Assembly (NCBI GenBank): GCA_036489765.1
Contig: DASXFE010000149.1
Coordinates: 1 to 64,000 of the forward strand
Origin: DATARH01 sp036489765
GTDB taxonomy: Bacteria; Pseudomonadota; Alphaproteobacteria; ATCC43930; CGMCC-115725
DNA: 64,000 nucleotides
Direction: 5' to 3'
Translations under genes and position numbers: made by a program
Notes under the pieces: generated by a model
What the model saw: only the letters and a program-made list of their open reading frames with translations
The model's database searches: none
What the model was told of the DNA's origin: nothing
In this document: positions 1 to 9,375 of the stretch, one piece after another
Layout of the letters: every line of letters starts with the position of its first letter
Position numbering within the stretch: position 1 is the stretch's first letter

Positions 1-215
1 CGCGCCTTGTCGAGCACAAGGTTGGCACCGCTCGCCGCCGCCACCGCCTGTTCACTGGGCCAGCCGTCGCGCGGCTTGACCAGGCGCAGATCGTCGAGCC
101 CGCAATTCAGCATCGCCCGCGCCGCCGTCCCGATATTCTCGCCGAGCTGCGGGTTTACGAGAATCACCGCCGGCCCGCCGGTCAGCGTCGGCTTCTTATG
201 ATCGGTCCCGGCCAT
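1..215 (-). CDS. trmJ: TrmJ-like tRNA 2'-O-methyltransferase, N-terminal part
   Basis: Only the first 71 codons are present; the gene runs off the left edge of the window. The protein begins MAGTDHKKPTLTGG and continues with PAVILVNPQLGENIGTAARA, the first SPOUT (TrmH) motif, which forms part of the knotted SAM-binding fold. The family methylates the 2'-O of the nucleotide at position 32 of some tRNAs. It lies downstream of cysS on the same strand, a neighbourhood I remember for TrmJ in alphaproteobacteria. The family call is firm; the exact tRNA target is inferred. Confidence 0.85.
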   Translation of the reverse strand, partial: MAGTDHKKPTLTGGPAVILVNPQLGENIGTAARAMLNCGLDDLRLVKPRDGWPSEQAVAAASGANLVLDKA

Positions 216-223
216 CGTTAATG

Positions 224-282
224 GGAGCGCGGGCGTCCCGCCCGCAATTCTTTGTTGGATGCGGGCGAGACGCCCGCGCTCC
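224..282. repeat. Palindromic intergenic repeat, family A copy 1
   Basis: The two arms are inverted copies (GGAGCGCGGGCGTC and its complement) around a short AT-richer centre. The element begins about 9 bases before the trmJ start codon and ends exactly at the cysS stop codon. A second copy lies at 49091-49153 with the same arm sequence GCGCGGGCGTCCCGCCCGC. It could form a hairpin in the cysS-trmJ transcript. Confidence 0.8.
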
Positions 283-1650
283 TTATCCCCGCCGCCATTC
301 GGTCGCGCCGCCGGGCTTGTCTTCGAGGAGGATGCCGTCCTCGGCGAGCAGCGCGCGGATGCGATCGGCATCGGCGAAGCGGCGTTCCTTGCGGGCGAGG
401 GCGCGGTCGGCGATGCGCCGCTCGATCCAGCCGGTGTCGCTGTCGCCGCCGCGCAGCCATTCGCTCGGGGGCGCCTGCAGCAGCCCCATCGCTCCGCCGC
501 CTGCCGCGAGCGCGCCTTGCAGGTGGCCGCGTTCGGTCGGCTCGGTCGTGCGGAAGACGGCATCGGCTAGCGCATGTAGATGGGTCAGCGCCAGCGGTGC
601 ATTGAGATCGTCGGCGAGCGCGGTCGCCACGTTGTCGTCGGCGCCGTTCGCGCCCGGTAAATCTCCTGTGGCGAGCGCCCGGTAGAAGCGGTCGAGAGTC
701 TGCTTCGCCTCCTGCAGCCGCTTTTCGGTCCAGTCGAGCGGGTCGCGATAGTGGGTGCTCAGCAGCGCCAGCCGCACCACCTCGCCCGGCCATTCCTTCA
801 GCACCTCGTGGGCGGTGACGAAATTTCCCAGCGATTTCGACATCTTGGTGCTGTCGACCGAGAGGAAGCCGTTATGCACCCAGACATTGGCGAAGGGCTC
901 GCCGCTATGGGCGCACTCGCTTTGGGCGACCTCGTTCTCGTGGTGCGGGAAGATCAGGTCGACGCCGCCGCCGTGGATGTCGAAATGCGTGCCGAGATGG
1001 GTTTCGCTCATCGCCGAGCATTCGATGTGCCAACCCGGGCGGCCGCGGCCCCAGGGGCTGTCCCAGCCCGGCTGGTCGGGGGTCGAAGGCTTCCACAATA
1101 CGAAATCGCCGGGGTCGCGTTTGTACGGCGCGACCTCGACACGGGCGCCGGCGATCATCTCCTTGCGGCTGCGGCGCGACAGCTTGCCGTAGCCCGCGAA
1201 CGAGCCGACCGCGAACAGCACGTGCCCCTCGGCGGGATAGGCGTGGTTACCTTCGATCAGCCGCTCGATCATCGCCAGCATCTGCGGGATGTGCTGCGTG
1301 GCGCGCGGCTGTACGTCCGGGCGGAGGTTGCCGAGCGCGTCCATGTCGGCCTGAAAGATCGCCTCGGTGCGCTCGGTCAGCGTCTCGATCGCCTCGTTGT
1401 TGGCCCGCGCCGCGTCGATGATCTTGTCTTCGACATCGGTGATGTTGCGCACGTATTTGACGTGGCCGGCGCCGTACTCGTGCCGCAGCACGCGGAAGAG
1501 CAGGTCGAACGCGACGACCGCGCGGGCATTGCCGATATGGGCATAGTCGTAGACCGTCGGTCCGCAGACATACATCCGCACGTTTTGCGGATCGATCGGG
1601 ACGAACGGCTCCTTGCGCCGCGTCAGCGAGTTGTAAAGCTGCAAGGCCAT
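283..1650 (-). CDS. cysS: Cysteinyl-tRNA synthetase
   Basis: This class I synthetase charges tRNA(Cys) with cysteine in the cytoplasm. The product has 455 residues, normal for the family. The nucleotide-binding motif HIG is at residues 38-40 in VYDYAHIGNARAV and KMSKS is at 269-273. The zinc ligands can be placed at C29, C211, H236 and E240, matching the known E. coli positions within two residues. The start is the ATG that gives MALQLYNSL; an in-frame extension upstream to 1836 is antisense to the neighbouring MFS gene and is not credible. It is divergent from the MFS gene with about 50 bases between them. Confidence 0.97.
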   Translation of the reverse strand: MALQLYNSLTRRKEPFVPIDPQNVRMYVCGPTVYDYAHIGNARAVVAFDLLFRVLRHEYGAGHVKYVRNITDVEDKIIDAARANNEAIETLTERTEAIFQADMDALGNLRPDVQPRATQHIPQMLAMIERLIEGNHAYPAEGHVLFAVGSFAGYGKLSRRSRKEMIAGARVEVAPYKRDPGDFVLWKPSTPDQPGWDSPWGRGRPGWHIECSAMSETHLGTHFDIHGGGVDLIFPHHENEVAQSECAHSGEPFANVWVHNGFLSVDSTKMSKSLGNFVTAHEVLKEWPGEVVRLALLSTHYRDPLDWTEKRLQEAKQTLDRFYRALATGDLPGANGADDNVATALADDLNAPLALTHLHALADAVFRTTEPTERGHLQGALAAGGGAMGLLQAPPSEWLRGGDSDTGWIERRIADRALARKERRFADADRIRALLAEDGILLEDKPGGATEWRRG

Positions 1651-1702
1651 GATGCCGCGAGGGGTAGCAGATTGTGCCGGAATTGACGAGTAATATGCCC
1701 GC

Positions 1703-3034
1703 ATGGCCGAGGCTCGAACGATGGTGGGGGAACGCAGCAGCGCGACGGGGCTGTTGGTGTCGCGGCGGTTCGGCCCCCTGTTCTGGACCCAGTTCCTTTC
1801 TGCGTTCAACGACAACGCGCTGAAAAACGCGCTCATCCTCCTGATCGCCTATCGGCCCGAGGTGGCCGGGGCGTGGTCGCCGGGGATCGTCATCCCGCTC
1901 GCCGGCGGGCTCTTCATCCTGCCATTTTTTCTATGCTCGGCGACCGCCGGGCTCATTGCCGATACGACCGACAAGGCGTGGCTCGCGCGGGTGATCAAAT
2001 TCGTCGAGATTTTCATCATGCTGGCCGCGGCGGGCGCGGTGCTGCTGGGGCATGCCGGATGGATTTTGGCATTGCTCTTTGCCATGGGGATCGAAGCGGC
2101 ATTTTTCGGGCCGCTCAAATACGCGATCCTTCCCGATCTTCTGTCGCCGCATCAACTGTTGCTTGGTAACGCCCTGGTCGAGGCGGGAACATTCCTCGCA
2201 ATCCTTCTGGGCACGATCGCCGGGATCTTGATCGCGGGGGAGCACGGCGCGGCGGTGATCGCGGTCTTGATCGTCGCCGTCGCGGTGGCCGCCTGGGGCG
2301 CCAGCACGCGCTTGCCGCCGGTGCCGCCGCCGGCGACGGGGCGGGCGGACTGGAACCTCTTTCGCGCCACAGGGCGGCTCATCCGCGACGCGGCGCGGGA
2401 AAAGGTGACCTATCGCGCGATGCTCGGCATCTCGTGGTTCTGGCTTGCCGGGGCGATGTACCTGTCGCAATTCCCGAGCTTTGTCCGTTTTGTCCTGGGC
2501 GCCGAGGAAGAGGTGGTCACGCTGTTTCTCGCGGTCTTTTCGGTCGGGATCGCGGCGGGGTCGCTTCTCTGCAACAGGGTGCTGCGCGGAAAGGTCAGCC
2601 CGAAGACGGTGCCGTGGGGCGCGCTCGGGATGGGCGTCTTGTCGATCGACCTGTGTTTCGCGAGCCCGGCGCCCGCGGACGGCGCGGCACTGGTCTCGAT
2701 CGGCGGGTTTCTCGCGGCGCCGGCGGATTGGCGGATCGTCGGCGACCTTTTCGGCATCGCGCTCTTCGGCGGCATCTTTGTCGTGCCGCTCTATGCGCTG
2801 TTACAGGTGGCGAGCGACGAGGCGGTGCGGGCGCGGACGATCGCGGCGAACAATGTCGTCAATGCCGCGGCGATGGTGCTGGCGGCGGCGGCGACGGTGG
2901 CACTGGTCGCGGCAGGGGTCACCGTAACGGGGCTGTTCCTGGTGACGGGGGTCGCGACCTTGGCGGTGGCGTGGGTGTTCTGGCGGATTGCACCGGGGCT
3001 TGTCGTATCGGGGCTTTCGGGCGAGGGAGGATGA
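1703..3034 (+). CDS. LplT/Aas-type MFS transporter
   Basis: A 443-residue membrane protein with about twelve hydrophobic segments. The N-terminal FWTQFLSAFNDNALKNALI is characteristic of the lysophospholipid transporter domain (LplT), often fused to an acyltransferase and an acyl-ACP ligase in Aas-type proteins. Here the transporter stands alone. By family it would move lysophospholipid or a related amphiphile across the inner membrane; the substrate is inference. An alternative start at 1721 has a GAGG about 8 bases upstream and may be the true one. The stop codon overlaps the start of the following SDR gene (ATGA), suggesting coupled translation. Confidence 0.8.
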   Translation: MAEARTMVGERSSATGLLVSRRFGPLFWTQFLSAFNDNALKNALILLIAYRPEVAGAWSPGIVIPLAGGLFILPFFLCSATAGLIADTTDKAWLARVIKFVEIFIMLAAAGAVLLGHAGWILALLFAMGIEAAFFGPLKYAILPDLLSPHQLLLGNALVEAGTFLAILLGTIAGILIAGEHGAAVIAVLIVAVAVAAWGASTRLPPVPPPATGRADWNLFRATGRLIRDAAREKVTYRAMLGISWFWLAGAMYLSQFPSFVRFVLGAEEEVVTLFLAVFSVGIAAGSLLCNRVLRGKVSPKTVPWGALGMGVLSIDLCFASPAPADGAALVSIGGFLAAPADWRIVGDLFGIALFGGIFVVPLYALLQVASDEAVRARTIAANNVVNAAAMVLAAAATVALVAAGVTVTGLFLVTGVATLAVAWVFWRIAPGLVVSGLSGEGG

Positions 3035-3798
3035 AGATGGCGGATTCGCTGGCGGCATTCCGGCTCGACGGCAAGGTGGCGGCGATCACCGGCGGGGCGC
3101 GCGGGATCGGGCGGGCGGCGGCCGAGGCGCTCGGCGGCGCCGGCGCGGCGGTCGCGATCCTCGACCTGGACGCGGCAGCCGCTCAGAAGACCGCCGAGGA
3201 AATCGGCGCGTCGGCGCATCAATGCGACGTGACCGACGAGGCTTCGGTCGAGGCGGCGATGGCCGAGGTTGCGGCGTGGCACGGCGGCATCGACATCGTC
3301 GTCAACAATGCCGGGATCGGGCTGCGGCATGCCGCGGTCGACCACCCGCTCGCCGATTAGGACAAGGTAGTCGCGGTCAACCTGACCGGCGTCTTCCTCT
3401 GCGCGCGAGCGGCGGCGCGGCACATGTTCAAGCGCGGCGGCGGCGCTGTCGTCAGCACCGCCTCGATCATGGGGTTTTCGGGCGGCGGCATCTATCCGAA
3501 CGTGTCGTACCAGGCGACCAAGGGCGCCGTCGTCAACATGACCCGCGCGCTCGCCGCCGAATGGGCCAAGGACGGCATCCGCGTCAACGCCGTCGCCCCG
3601 ACCTGGGTGCGCACCGACCTGACCGCTGCCGTACTGGACCGGCCCGACGCCCTCAACCGCATCCACGCTCTGACCCCGATGGCCCGGTTGGCGACGCCCG
3701 AGGAGGTTGCCAACGCGATTTTGTTCTTAGCAAGCCCCGCCGCAGCCATGGTGACCGGGCACACCTTGCCGGTCGATGGCGGATTTCTAGCGGTTTAG
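3031..3798 (+). pseudogene. SDR-family oxidoreductase interrupted by an in-frame amber codon
   Basis: A short-chain dehydrogenase of 255 codons. It has the Rossmann motif TGGARGIG near residue 16, NNAG near residue 90, and the catalytic YQATK followed by the usual C-terminal PVDGGF. At 3358-3360 a TAG stands between LAD and DKVVAVNLTG, where relatives normally have tryptophan (TGG). The reading frame is otherwise intact on both sides. As read, translation would stop after 109 residues, before the active site. Possible causes are a recent nonsense mutation, a sequencing error or suppression. It is coupled to the MFS gene upstream by an ATGA overlap. Confidence 0.8.
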
Positions 3799-3824
3799 CG
3801 GGCGCCGTCGTTTGCCCGAATCTC

Positions 3825-3899
3825 ACCGTGGCCGGGTTTGGACCGGCCACCCACGCCACGCTTCAAGCAATTCACGATCCCCGGGACAAGCCCGGGGAA
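3825..3899. repeat. Palindromic intergenic repeat, family E copy 1
   Basis: Two GC-rich palindromes lie between the SDR gene and the end of prfB: one built on GTGGCCGGG/CCGGCCAC and one on CCCCGGGacaagCCCGGGG. The stretch CGGCCACCCACGCCACGC recurs exactly at about 29990-30008. Because the two flanking genes converge here, the hairpins could also end transcription in either direction, though there is no T-run. Confidence 0.65.
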
Positions 3900-3925
3900 A
3901 GCGAGAAAGAAGGTAGAGGGAAGGG

Positions 3926-5060
3926 CTATTCGTCGACCTTGATCGCGTCGGCGCCTTCGATCCGCGCGGCCAGCGCCGCCGCGAGGAAACGGTCGATGTC
4001 GCCGTTGAGGACCGAGTCGGTTTGGCTGGTTTCGACGCCGGTACGCAGGTCCTTGACCATCTGGTAGGGCTGCAGGACGTAACTGCGGATCTGGTGGCCC
4101 CAGCCGATATCGGTCTTGGCGGCTTCCTGGGCGCTGGCGAGGGCCTCGCGCTTTTGCAGTTCGAGTTCGTAGAGCCGGGCGCGCAGCATCGAGAAGGCGG
4201 CGGCGCGGTTCTGGTGCTGCGACCGTTCGCTCTGGCAGGCGGCGACGACCGGGTCTTCGCCGGGCGCGGTGTAGGTGAGGCGCACGGCGCTGTCGGTCTT
4301 GTTGACGTGCTGGCCGCCGGCGCCGGACGAGCGGTAGGTGTCGACGCGCAGGTACTTGTCGTTGATCTCGATGTCGATCTTGTCGTCGATGACCGGATAG
4401 ACCCAGGCCGAGGCAAAGCTCGTGTGCCGGCGCGCCGCCGAATCGTACGGCGAGATGCGGACGAGCCGATGCACGCCGCTTTCGGTCTTGAGCCAGCCAT
4501 AGGCATCCATGCCGCTGATCTTGACCGTGGCCGACTTGATCCCGGCGCCGTCGCCGGCGCTTTCCTCAAGCCACTCGACCTTGTAGCCGTGCTGCTCGGC
4601 CCAGCGGACGTACATGCGCAGCAGCATCTCGGCCCAATCCTGGGCCTCGGTGCCGCCGGCGCCGGCATGGGCTTCGAGGTAGCAGTCGTTGCCGTCGGCC
4701 TCGCCGGAGAGAAGGCTTTCGAGCTCGCGCCGCTGCGCCTCGGCGTGGAGTTTTGTGAGCGCCGCCTCGGCCTCCTTGACGATGTCGCCGTCGCCCTCGG
4801 CATCGCCGAGCTCGATCAGCTCGACCGCCTCCTCGACCTCCTTGGCGATACGTTGGTAGCCGCCGATCGCGCGCTCGAGGCGCGAGCGCTCACGCAAGAC
4901 GGCCTGGGCCGCCTCGGGGTCATCCCACAGCTTCGGGTCTTCGGATTTGGCGTTCAGCTCGGCGAGGCGGCGGTTGGCGGGTTCCCAGTCAAAGATGCCT
5001 CCTCAGCAGCGCCAACGACTTGTTGATGTCGTCGACGACCGCTTGCGTTTCTGCGCGCAT
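3926..5060 (-). CDS. prfB: Peptide chain release factor 2 (programmed +1 frameshift)
   Basis: RF2 recognises UGA and UAA stop codons and releases the peptide in the ribosome. The gene has two frames. A 23-codon leader (MRAETQAVVDDINKSLALLR...) ends in CTT TGA at 4989-4994; slipping +1 there continues as LDWEPANRRLAEL and gives about 377 residues. The GGQ motif falls near residues 248-250, as in E. coli, and the codon-recognition tripeptide reads SPY rather than SPF, in VRISPYDSAARRHTSF. It starts 21 bases after the mrcA stop on the same strand. An annotation starting at 4897 would lose the N-terminus. Confidence 0.95.
4989..5003 (-). promoter_or_regulatory. RF2 autoregulatory +1 frameshift site
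   Basis: Read on the minus strand the site is AGG AGG CAT CTT TGA C. It has an internal Shine-Dalgarno-like AGGAGG three bases before a CTT slippery codon, then the UGA that RF2 itself reads. This matches the classic E. coli arrangement: low RF2 lets the ribosome pause and slip, while high RF2 terminates early, so RF2 limits its own synthesis. Confidence 0.93.
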
Positions 5061-5081
5061 AGGGTCCCTCTCTTAAGCCAA

Positions 5082-7613
5082 TCAATAAAGTCCGCCGGTG
5101 CCGGAGGCGGGGGTCAGCGACTTGGCCGAGGCACCGGGGACATTGGTGTCGAGCTGCGACATGTCGGCTTCGCCCGGGACGCCGTGCAGCCCCATGTCCT
5201 GGTTGACGCCCGGCGCGGTGCCCGGCTTGAACGCCTCGTAGATCGACGGCCCGCCGCCCTCGGCCGGTTGCCCGGAATTGGGGTCGACCCGGTAGAGCTG
5301 CAACCCCGGCGGGATGCGGAATTCCGTCGGCGGCGCGTCTTTGAGGGCGGCCATCATGAAGTCGCGGAAGACCGGCGCCGAGACGCGCGCCGCCTGCTCG
5401 CCGCGGCCGAGGCTCGAATGGTCGTCGTAGCCGACATAGACCCCGGCGGCGAGGTCGGGGGTGAAGCCGACAAACCACGCGTCGCGCCAGTCGCTGGTGG
5501 TGCCGGTCTTGCCGGCGATCGGCTTGCCGACCGCGGCGACCGAGGCGCCGGTGCCGCGCTGCACGACCCCCTCCATCATCTCGACATCCTGGAATGCCGA
5601 TTGCGGGTCGGCGATCTGCTGGCGCGTGTCGGGGATCACCGGCATCTTCTGTCGGTTCCAGGCGACACCGCTGCAGCCGTCGCAAGGGCGCCGGTCGGCG
5701 CGGTAGACCGTCTGGCCGTTACGGTCCTGCACGCGGTCGATCAGCGTCGGGGTGATACGCTTGCCGCCATTGACGATCATCGCATAGGCCGCAGTTAGGC
5801 GGAGCGGCGTGGTCTCGCCGGCGCCGAGCGACATCGAGTACTCGCGCGGCATGTGGTCCATGATGCCAAAGCTCTCGACGGTCTCGCCGACCGCCTCCAT
5901 GCCCAGGATCACCGCGAGGCGCACGGCAGCCGTGTTCAGCGAATGCGCCAGCGCGACGTTGAGCGGCACGGCCCCGCGGAACTCGCCCGACTCGTAATTC
6001 CCCGGCGTCCACGGCGGCAGTCCCGGCCCTTGCGGCAAAGAGATCGGCGCGTCGAGTACCAGCGTCGAGGGGGTGAAGCCGTGTTCGAGCGCGGTCAAAT
6101 AGATAAACGGCTTGATCGCCGAGCCCGGTTGGCGATGCGCCTGCGTCGCCCGATTGAACTGGCTGATCTCATAGCTGAACCCGCCGCTCAGCGCGAGCAC
6201 GCGGCCGGTGTGCGGATCGATGACGACGAGCGCGCCCGAGACGCGCGGGACCTGCACCAGATTGAAACGCGGCACCGCCGGCCTGGGCTTTGCCGCGACC
6301 GCCTGCCTGATCCCGCGCGCCGGCGGCGGGGTTGGCTTTGCCGGCTCGGCGGGCAATGCCTCGACGAGCACGACATCGCCCGCTTTGACCACGTCGCCGG
6401 CGCCGCGCGGCGCGTAGCCGAGCGAGCCATCGTCATGCAGCGGCCGGGCCCAGCGCATCTCGACGAACGGGATCTCGCCGGTGGTGCCGTTCTTGAGCCC
6501 GATCGCGGCCCCGCCGGGCGCGGTTTTCAGCACCACCGCGAGCTGCCACGGCATCGCGTCGGCGCCGGGCGGCAGCTCGACCTTTTCCAGATGCAGCGGC
6601 CAGTCGCCGGTCGGGTCGATGTGCGTCACCGGCCCGCGCCAGCCGCCGAAACCGCGATCGTAGTTGATGAGGCCCTGGCGCAGCGCCTGGTCGGCGTCGG
6701 CCTGGAGCGTCCCGTCGAGGCTCGTGCGGACCGAGAGCCCCGATTGATAGAGCGCCTTGTCGCCGTAATCGGCGAGCAGCTCGCGCCGGACCTCCTCGGC
6801 GAAATAGGCCGCGGTGATGCTCTGCTCGTTCTCGCGGTGGCGCAGGGTGACCGGCTCGGCCCTGGCGGCGGCGCCCTCGGCCGGGGTCGCGTAGCCGTCC
6901 TCGACCATGCGGTCGATGACCCAATCGCGGCGGGTTTTCGCGGCGTCGGGAAATTTGACCGGGTTGTAGTTGTTGGGCGCCTTGGGCAGGCCGCCGAGGA
7001 ACGCCGCCTCGCCGAGCGTCAGCTCGTCGAGCGGCTTGTCGAAATAGGTGAGCGCCGCCGACGCGATGCCATAGGCGCCGGCGCCGAGATAGATCTCGTT
7101 GAGGTACAGCTCGAGGATGTGGTCCTTGGAGAGCGCGTCGTCGATTCGCGTCGCGAGCAGGATCTCCTTGATCTTGCGCTCGATCGACACCTCGCTCGTC
7201 AGCAGCATGTTCTTGGCGACTTGCTGGGTGATCGTCGAGGCGCCGATCGGCCGCCGCTTGTCGCGCCAACGGCCGAGATCGGTCACTGCGGCACGCAGGA
7301 TCGACAGCGGGTCGATGCCGTGATGGCTGTAGAAATTCTTGTCCTCGGCCGATAGGAACGCGTCGATGACGCGTTTCGGGATCGCGCCAATCGGGACGAA
7401 GACGCGCCGCTCGGTGGCGTATTCGGCGAGGAGCCGGCCGTCGCCGGCGTGGACGCGCGTCGTGATCGGGGGCTCGTATTTGGCGAGCGCCTGGTAGTCG
7501 GGCAGGTCACGGCCGAAATACCAGATCGTCACGCCCGCAAAGACGCCGCCGGTGATCGCCAGCAGCACCGCACAAACAAAAAGAAACCGGACGATGCGGA
7601 TGAATGTGAGCAT
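5082..7613 (-). CDS. mrcA: Penicillin-binding protein 1A, bifunctional
   Basis: An 843-residue class A PBP that polymerises and crosslinks peptidoglycan. An N-terminal membrane anchor (residues about 4-28) is followed by the glycosyltransferase domain with the catalytic-glutamate motif EDKNFYSHHGID and STITQQVAKN. The transpeptidase domain has the nucleophile motif GSAIK, then SLN (in AHSLNTAA) and KTGTT. An OB-like insert sits between the domains, as in PBP1A. The start is the ATG giving MLTFIRIVRF; a longer in-frame reading to 7958 is antisense to the next gene. It is followed closely by prfB, probably in one transcript. Confidence 0.95.
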   Translation of the reverse strand: MLTFIRIVRFLFVCAVLLAITGGVFAGVTIWYFGRDLPDYQALAKYEPPITTRVHAGDGRLLAEYATERRVFVPIGAIPKRVIDAFLSAEDKNFYSHHGIDPLSILRAAVTDLGRWRDKRRPIGASTITQQVAKNMLLTSEVSIERKIKEILLATRIDDALSKDHILELYLNEIYLGAGAYGIASAALTYFDKPLDELTLGEAAFLGGLPKAPNNYNPVKFPDAAKTRRDWVIDRMVEDGYATPAEGAAARAEPVTLRHRENEQSITAAYFAEEVRRELLADYGDKALYQSGLSVRTSLDGTLQADADQALRQGLINYDRGFGGWRGPVTHIDPTGDWPLHLEKVELPPGADAMPWQLAVVLKTAPGGAAIGLKNGTTGEIPFVEMRWARPLHDDGSLGYAPRGAGDVVKAGDVVLVEALPAEPAKPTPPPARGIRQAVAAKPRPAVPRFNLVQVPRVSGALVVIDPHTGRVLALSGGFSYEISQFNRATQAHRQPGSAIKPFIYLTALEHGFTPSTLVLDAPISLPQGPGLPPWTPGNYESGEFRGAVPLNVALAHSLNTAAVRLAVILGMEAVGETVESFGIMDHMPREYSMSLGAGETTPLRLTAAYAMIVNGGKRITPTLIDRVQDRNGQTVYRADRRPCDGCSGVAWNRQKMPVIPDTRQQIADPQSAFQDVEMMEGVVQRGTGASVAAVGKPIAGKTGTTSDWRDAWFVGFTPDLAAGVYVGYDDHSSLGRGEQAARVSAPVFRDFMMAALKDAPPTEFRIPPGLQLYRVDPNSGQPAEGGGPSIYEAFKPGTAPGVNQDMGLHGVPGEADMSQLDTNVPGASAKSLTPASGTGGLY

Positions 7614-7829
7614 CAAGCGCGGCCGCGCTGGTCCCCTTCCCGCGGCGAGCCGGCCCAACCCTCGCCCCCGCGCGGCGCCCCTTATGCGCCAAGAAGATGG
7701 CCTTTCCAAGACGTTTCGGCCGCGGGCCAGCCACCCGGCGAATCTCGGCGCTGACCGCCATTTTTCGTTGCCGAAGCCGACCCGAGGCACGATCCTGGGC
7801 TGAAACCCTAGAAATCCGGCGGGTTTTCG

Positions 7830-9074
7830 ATGAAAAGCGGCATTCTTTCGGGGTGGACCGAGGCGCAGAAGAAGGTCGTCGTTGCGAGCTTTCTCGGCTG
7901 GACGCTCGATGCGTTCGACTTTTTTCTCCTCGTCTTTGTGCTGAAGGACATCGCGCACGATTTCGGCAGCCAGATCGCCGACGTGACGGTCGCCATCTTG
8001 CTGACGCTGGCGATGCGGCCGGTCGGGGCGTTTCTGTTCGGGCGCGCTGCGGACCGGTGGGGACGGCGACCGACCCTGATGGCCGACGTCCTTCTATATT
8101 CGCTGTTGGAGTTCGCTTCGGCTTTTGCCCCGACCCTGACGGTGTTCCTCGTGCTCCGCGCGCTCTACGGCGTGGCGATGGGTGGGGAATGGGGTGTCGG
8201 CGCGTCGCTGACGATGGAGACGATCCCGCCTCAGGCGCGCGGCATCGTCTCGGGGCTGCTGCAGTCCGGATATCCCACCGGGTATTTTCTCGCCTCGATC
8301 GTCTACGCGCTTCTGTTTCCGCTGATCGGCTGGCGCGGCATGTTCATGATCGGCGTCCTGCCGGCTTTGCTCGTCCTCTACATCCGCCGCCACGTGCCGG
8401 AGTCGCCAAGCTGGACGGGTGCCGACGCGGCGGCGGAGCGCGGCGGCACGCTCGCCGTCGTCAGGTCGCATTGGAAACTCGGCCTCTACGCGGTCGTGCT
8501 GATGACCGCGTTCAATTTCTTCAGCCACGGCACGCAGGATCTGTACCCGACATTTCTCGAGGTGCAGCACCACCTTTCGCCGCACACGGTCGGCACCGTC
8601 GCGGTGATCTACAACATCGGGGCGATCATCGGCGGGATCGGATGCGGCTGGCTGTCGGAGCGGATCGGCCGCCGCAGGATGATCGTCATCGCGGCCCTGC
8701 TGTCGCTGCCGGTGCTGCCGCTCTGGGCATTCTCGACCAGCGTCGTCGCCCTCGCGGCGGGCGCCTTTCTGATGCAGGTGGCGGTGCAGGGTGCCTGGGG
8801 CGTGATCCCGGCGCATCTGAACGAGCTGTCGCCGGATCGCGCGCGAGCGACTTTTCCGGGCTTAGTCTATCAGCTCGGCAACCTGCTCGCCTCGGCGAAC
8901 GCGACGATCCAGGCGGGCCTCGCGGCGCAGTTCGGCGGCGATTACGGGCTCGCCCTGGCGCTGGTGGCAGGGGCCGTCGCGGTGGTCATTGCAGTGCTGA
9001 CGGGCTTCGGCGTCGAGGCGAAGGGCGTGTCGTTCGGCATGGACCCCTCGCGGCCGTCGCGGGTCGCCGGATGA
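7830..9074 (+). CDS. MFS transporter, SHS-like (lactate/organic acid type)
   Basis: A 414-residue carrier with about twelve membrane segments. The N-terminal FLGWTLDAFDFFLLVFVL and GRAADRWGRRPTLMADVL are typical of the sialate:H+ symporter (SHS) subfamily of the major facilitator superfamily, whose members move lactate, pyruvate or sialate with protons. The substrate here is not determined. It is transcribed away from mrcA across a gap of about 215 bases. In many alphaproteobacteria amiC occupies this place between mrcA and rne, so this gene may be a replacement or insertion. Confidence 0.75.
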   Translation: MKSGILSGWTEAQKKVVVASFLGWTLDAFDFFLLVFVLKDIAHDFGSQIADVTVAILLTLAMRPVGAFLFGRAADRWGRRPTLMADVLLYSLLEFASAFAPTLTVFLVLRALYGVAMGGEWGVGASLTMETIPPQARGIVSGLLQSGYPTGYFLASIVYALLFPLIGWRGMFMIGVLPALLVLYIRRHVPESPSWTGADAAAERGGTLAVVRSHWKLGLYAVVLMTAFNFFSHGTQDLYPTFLEVQHHLSPHTVGTVAVIYNIGAIIGGIGCGWLSERIGRRRMIVIAALLSLPVLPLWAFSTSVVALAAGAFLMQVAVQGAWGVIPAHLNELSPDRARATFPGLVYQLGNLLASANATIQAGLAAQFGGDYGLALALVAGAVAVVIAVLTGFGVEAKGVSFGMDPSRPSRVAG

Positions 9075-9375
9075 AATCATTGTGGTACGGGGCGTTGATC
9101 GATACATTAAGGCATGCGATTTCCGCCGTCCGGATCCGTGTCCGGGGGCGCCGCGAGACCACCCCGCCTCATCGGGTAAGGCCGATTGCCGGGGCGCTGC
9201 GCCAGGCAACGCATGACGGATGAACAAGAAGCCGGGCGTGGTTATCCCGACGCGACGCAAAGAATGAACACTGCGACGCCATGAGCTTAGCCCCGACCCG
9301 CTTCCCTACCCATGAGATCGCGCCGCCCGTGGCCTTGGCCGCGGTTGCGCCTGCGCGTCTCGGAGTTTTGGCCGA
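9075..9375 (+). other. Gene-free stretch before rne (probable leader)
   Basis: About 300 bases between the MFS stop and the rne start. I see no convincing ORF, terminator or tRNA. In E. coli the long rne 5' leader mediates feedback control by RNase E, so a structured leader is plausible here, but I recognise no specific element. A GGAG lies about 10 bases before the rne ATG. Confidence 0.4.

Noticed and set aside
751..1686. A 311-residue open frame opposite cysS
   Set aside because: cysS is proven by catalytic motifs and zinc ligands; the opposite frame has no motif.
3358..3360. TAG in the SDR gene considered as a pyrrolysine codon
   Set aside because: The position is a conserved Trp in SDR proteins and the family has no pyrrolysine members; a nonsense mutation or read error is simpler.
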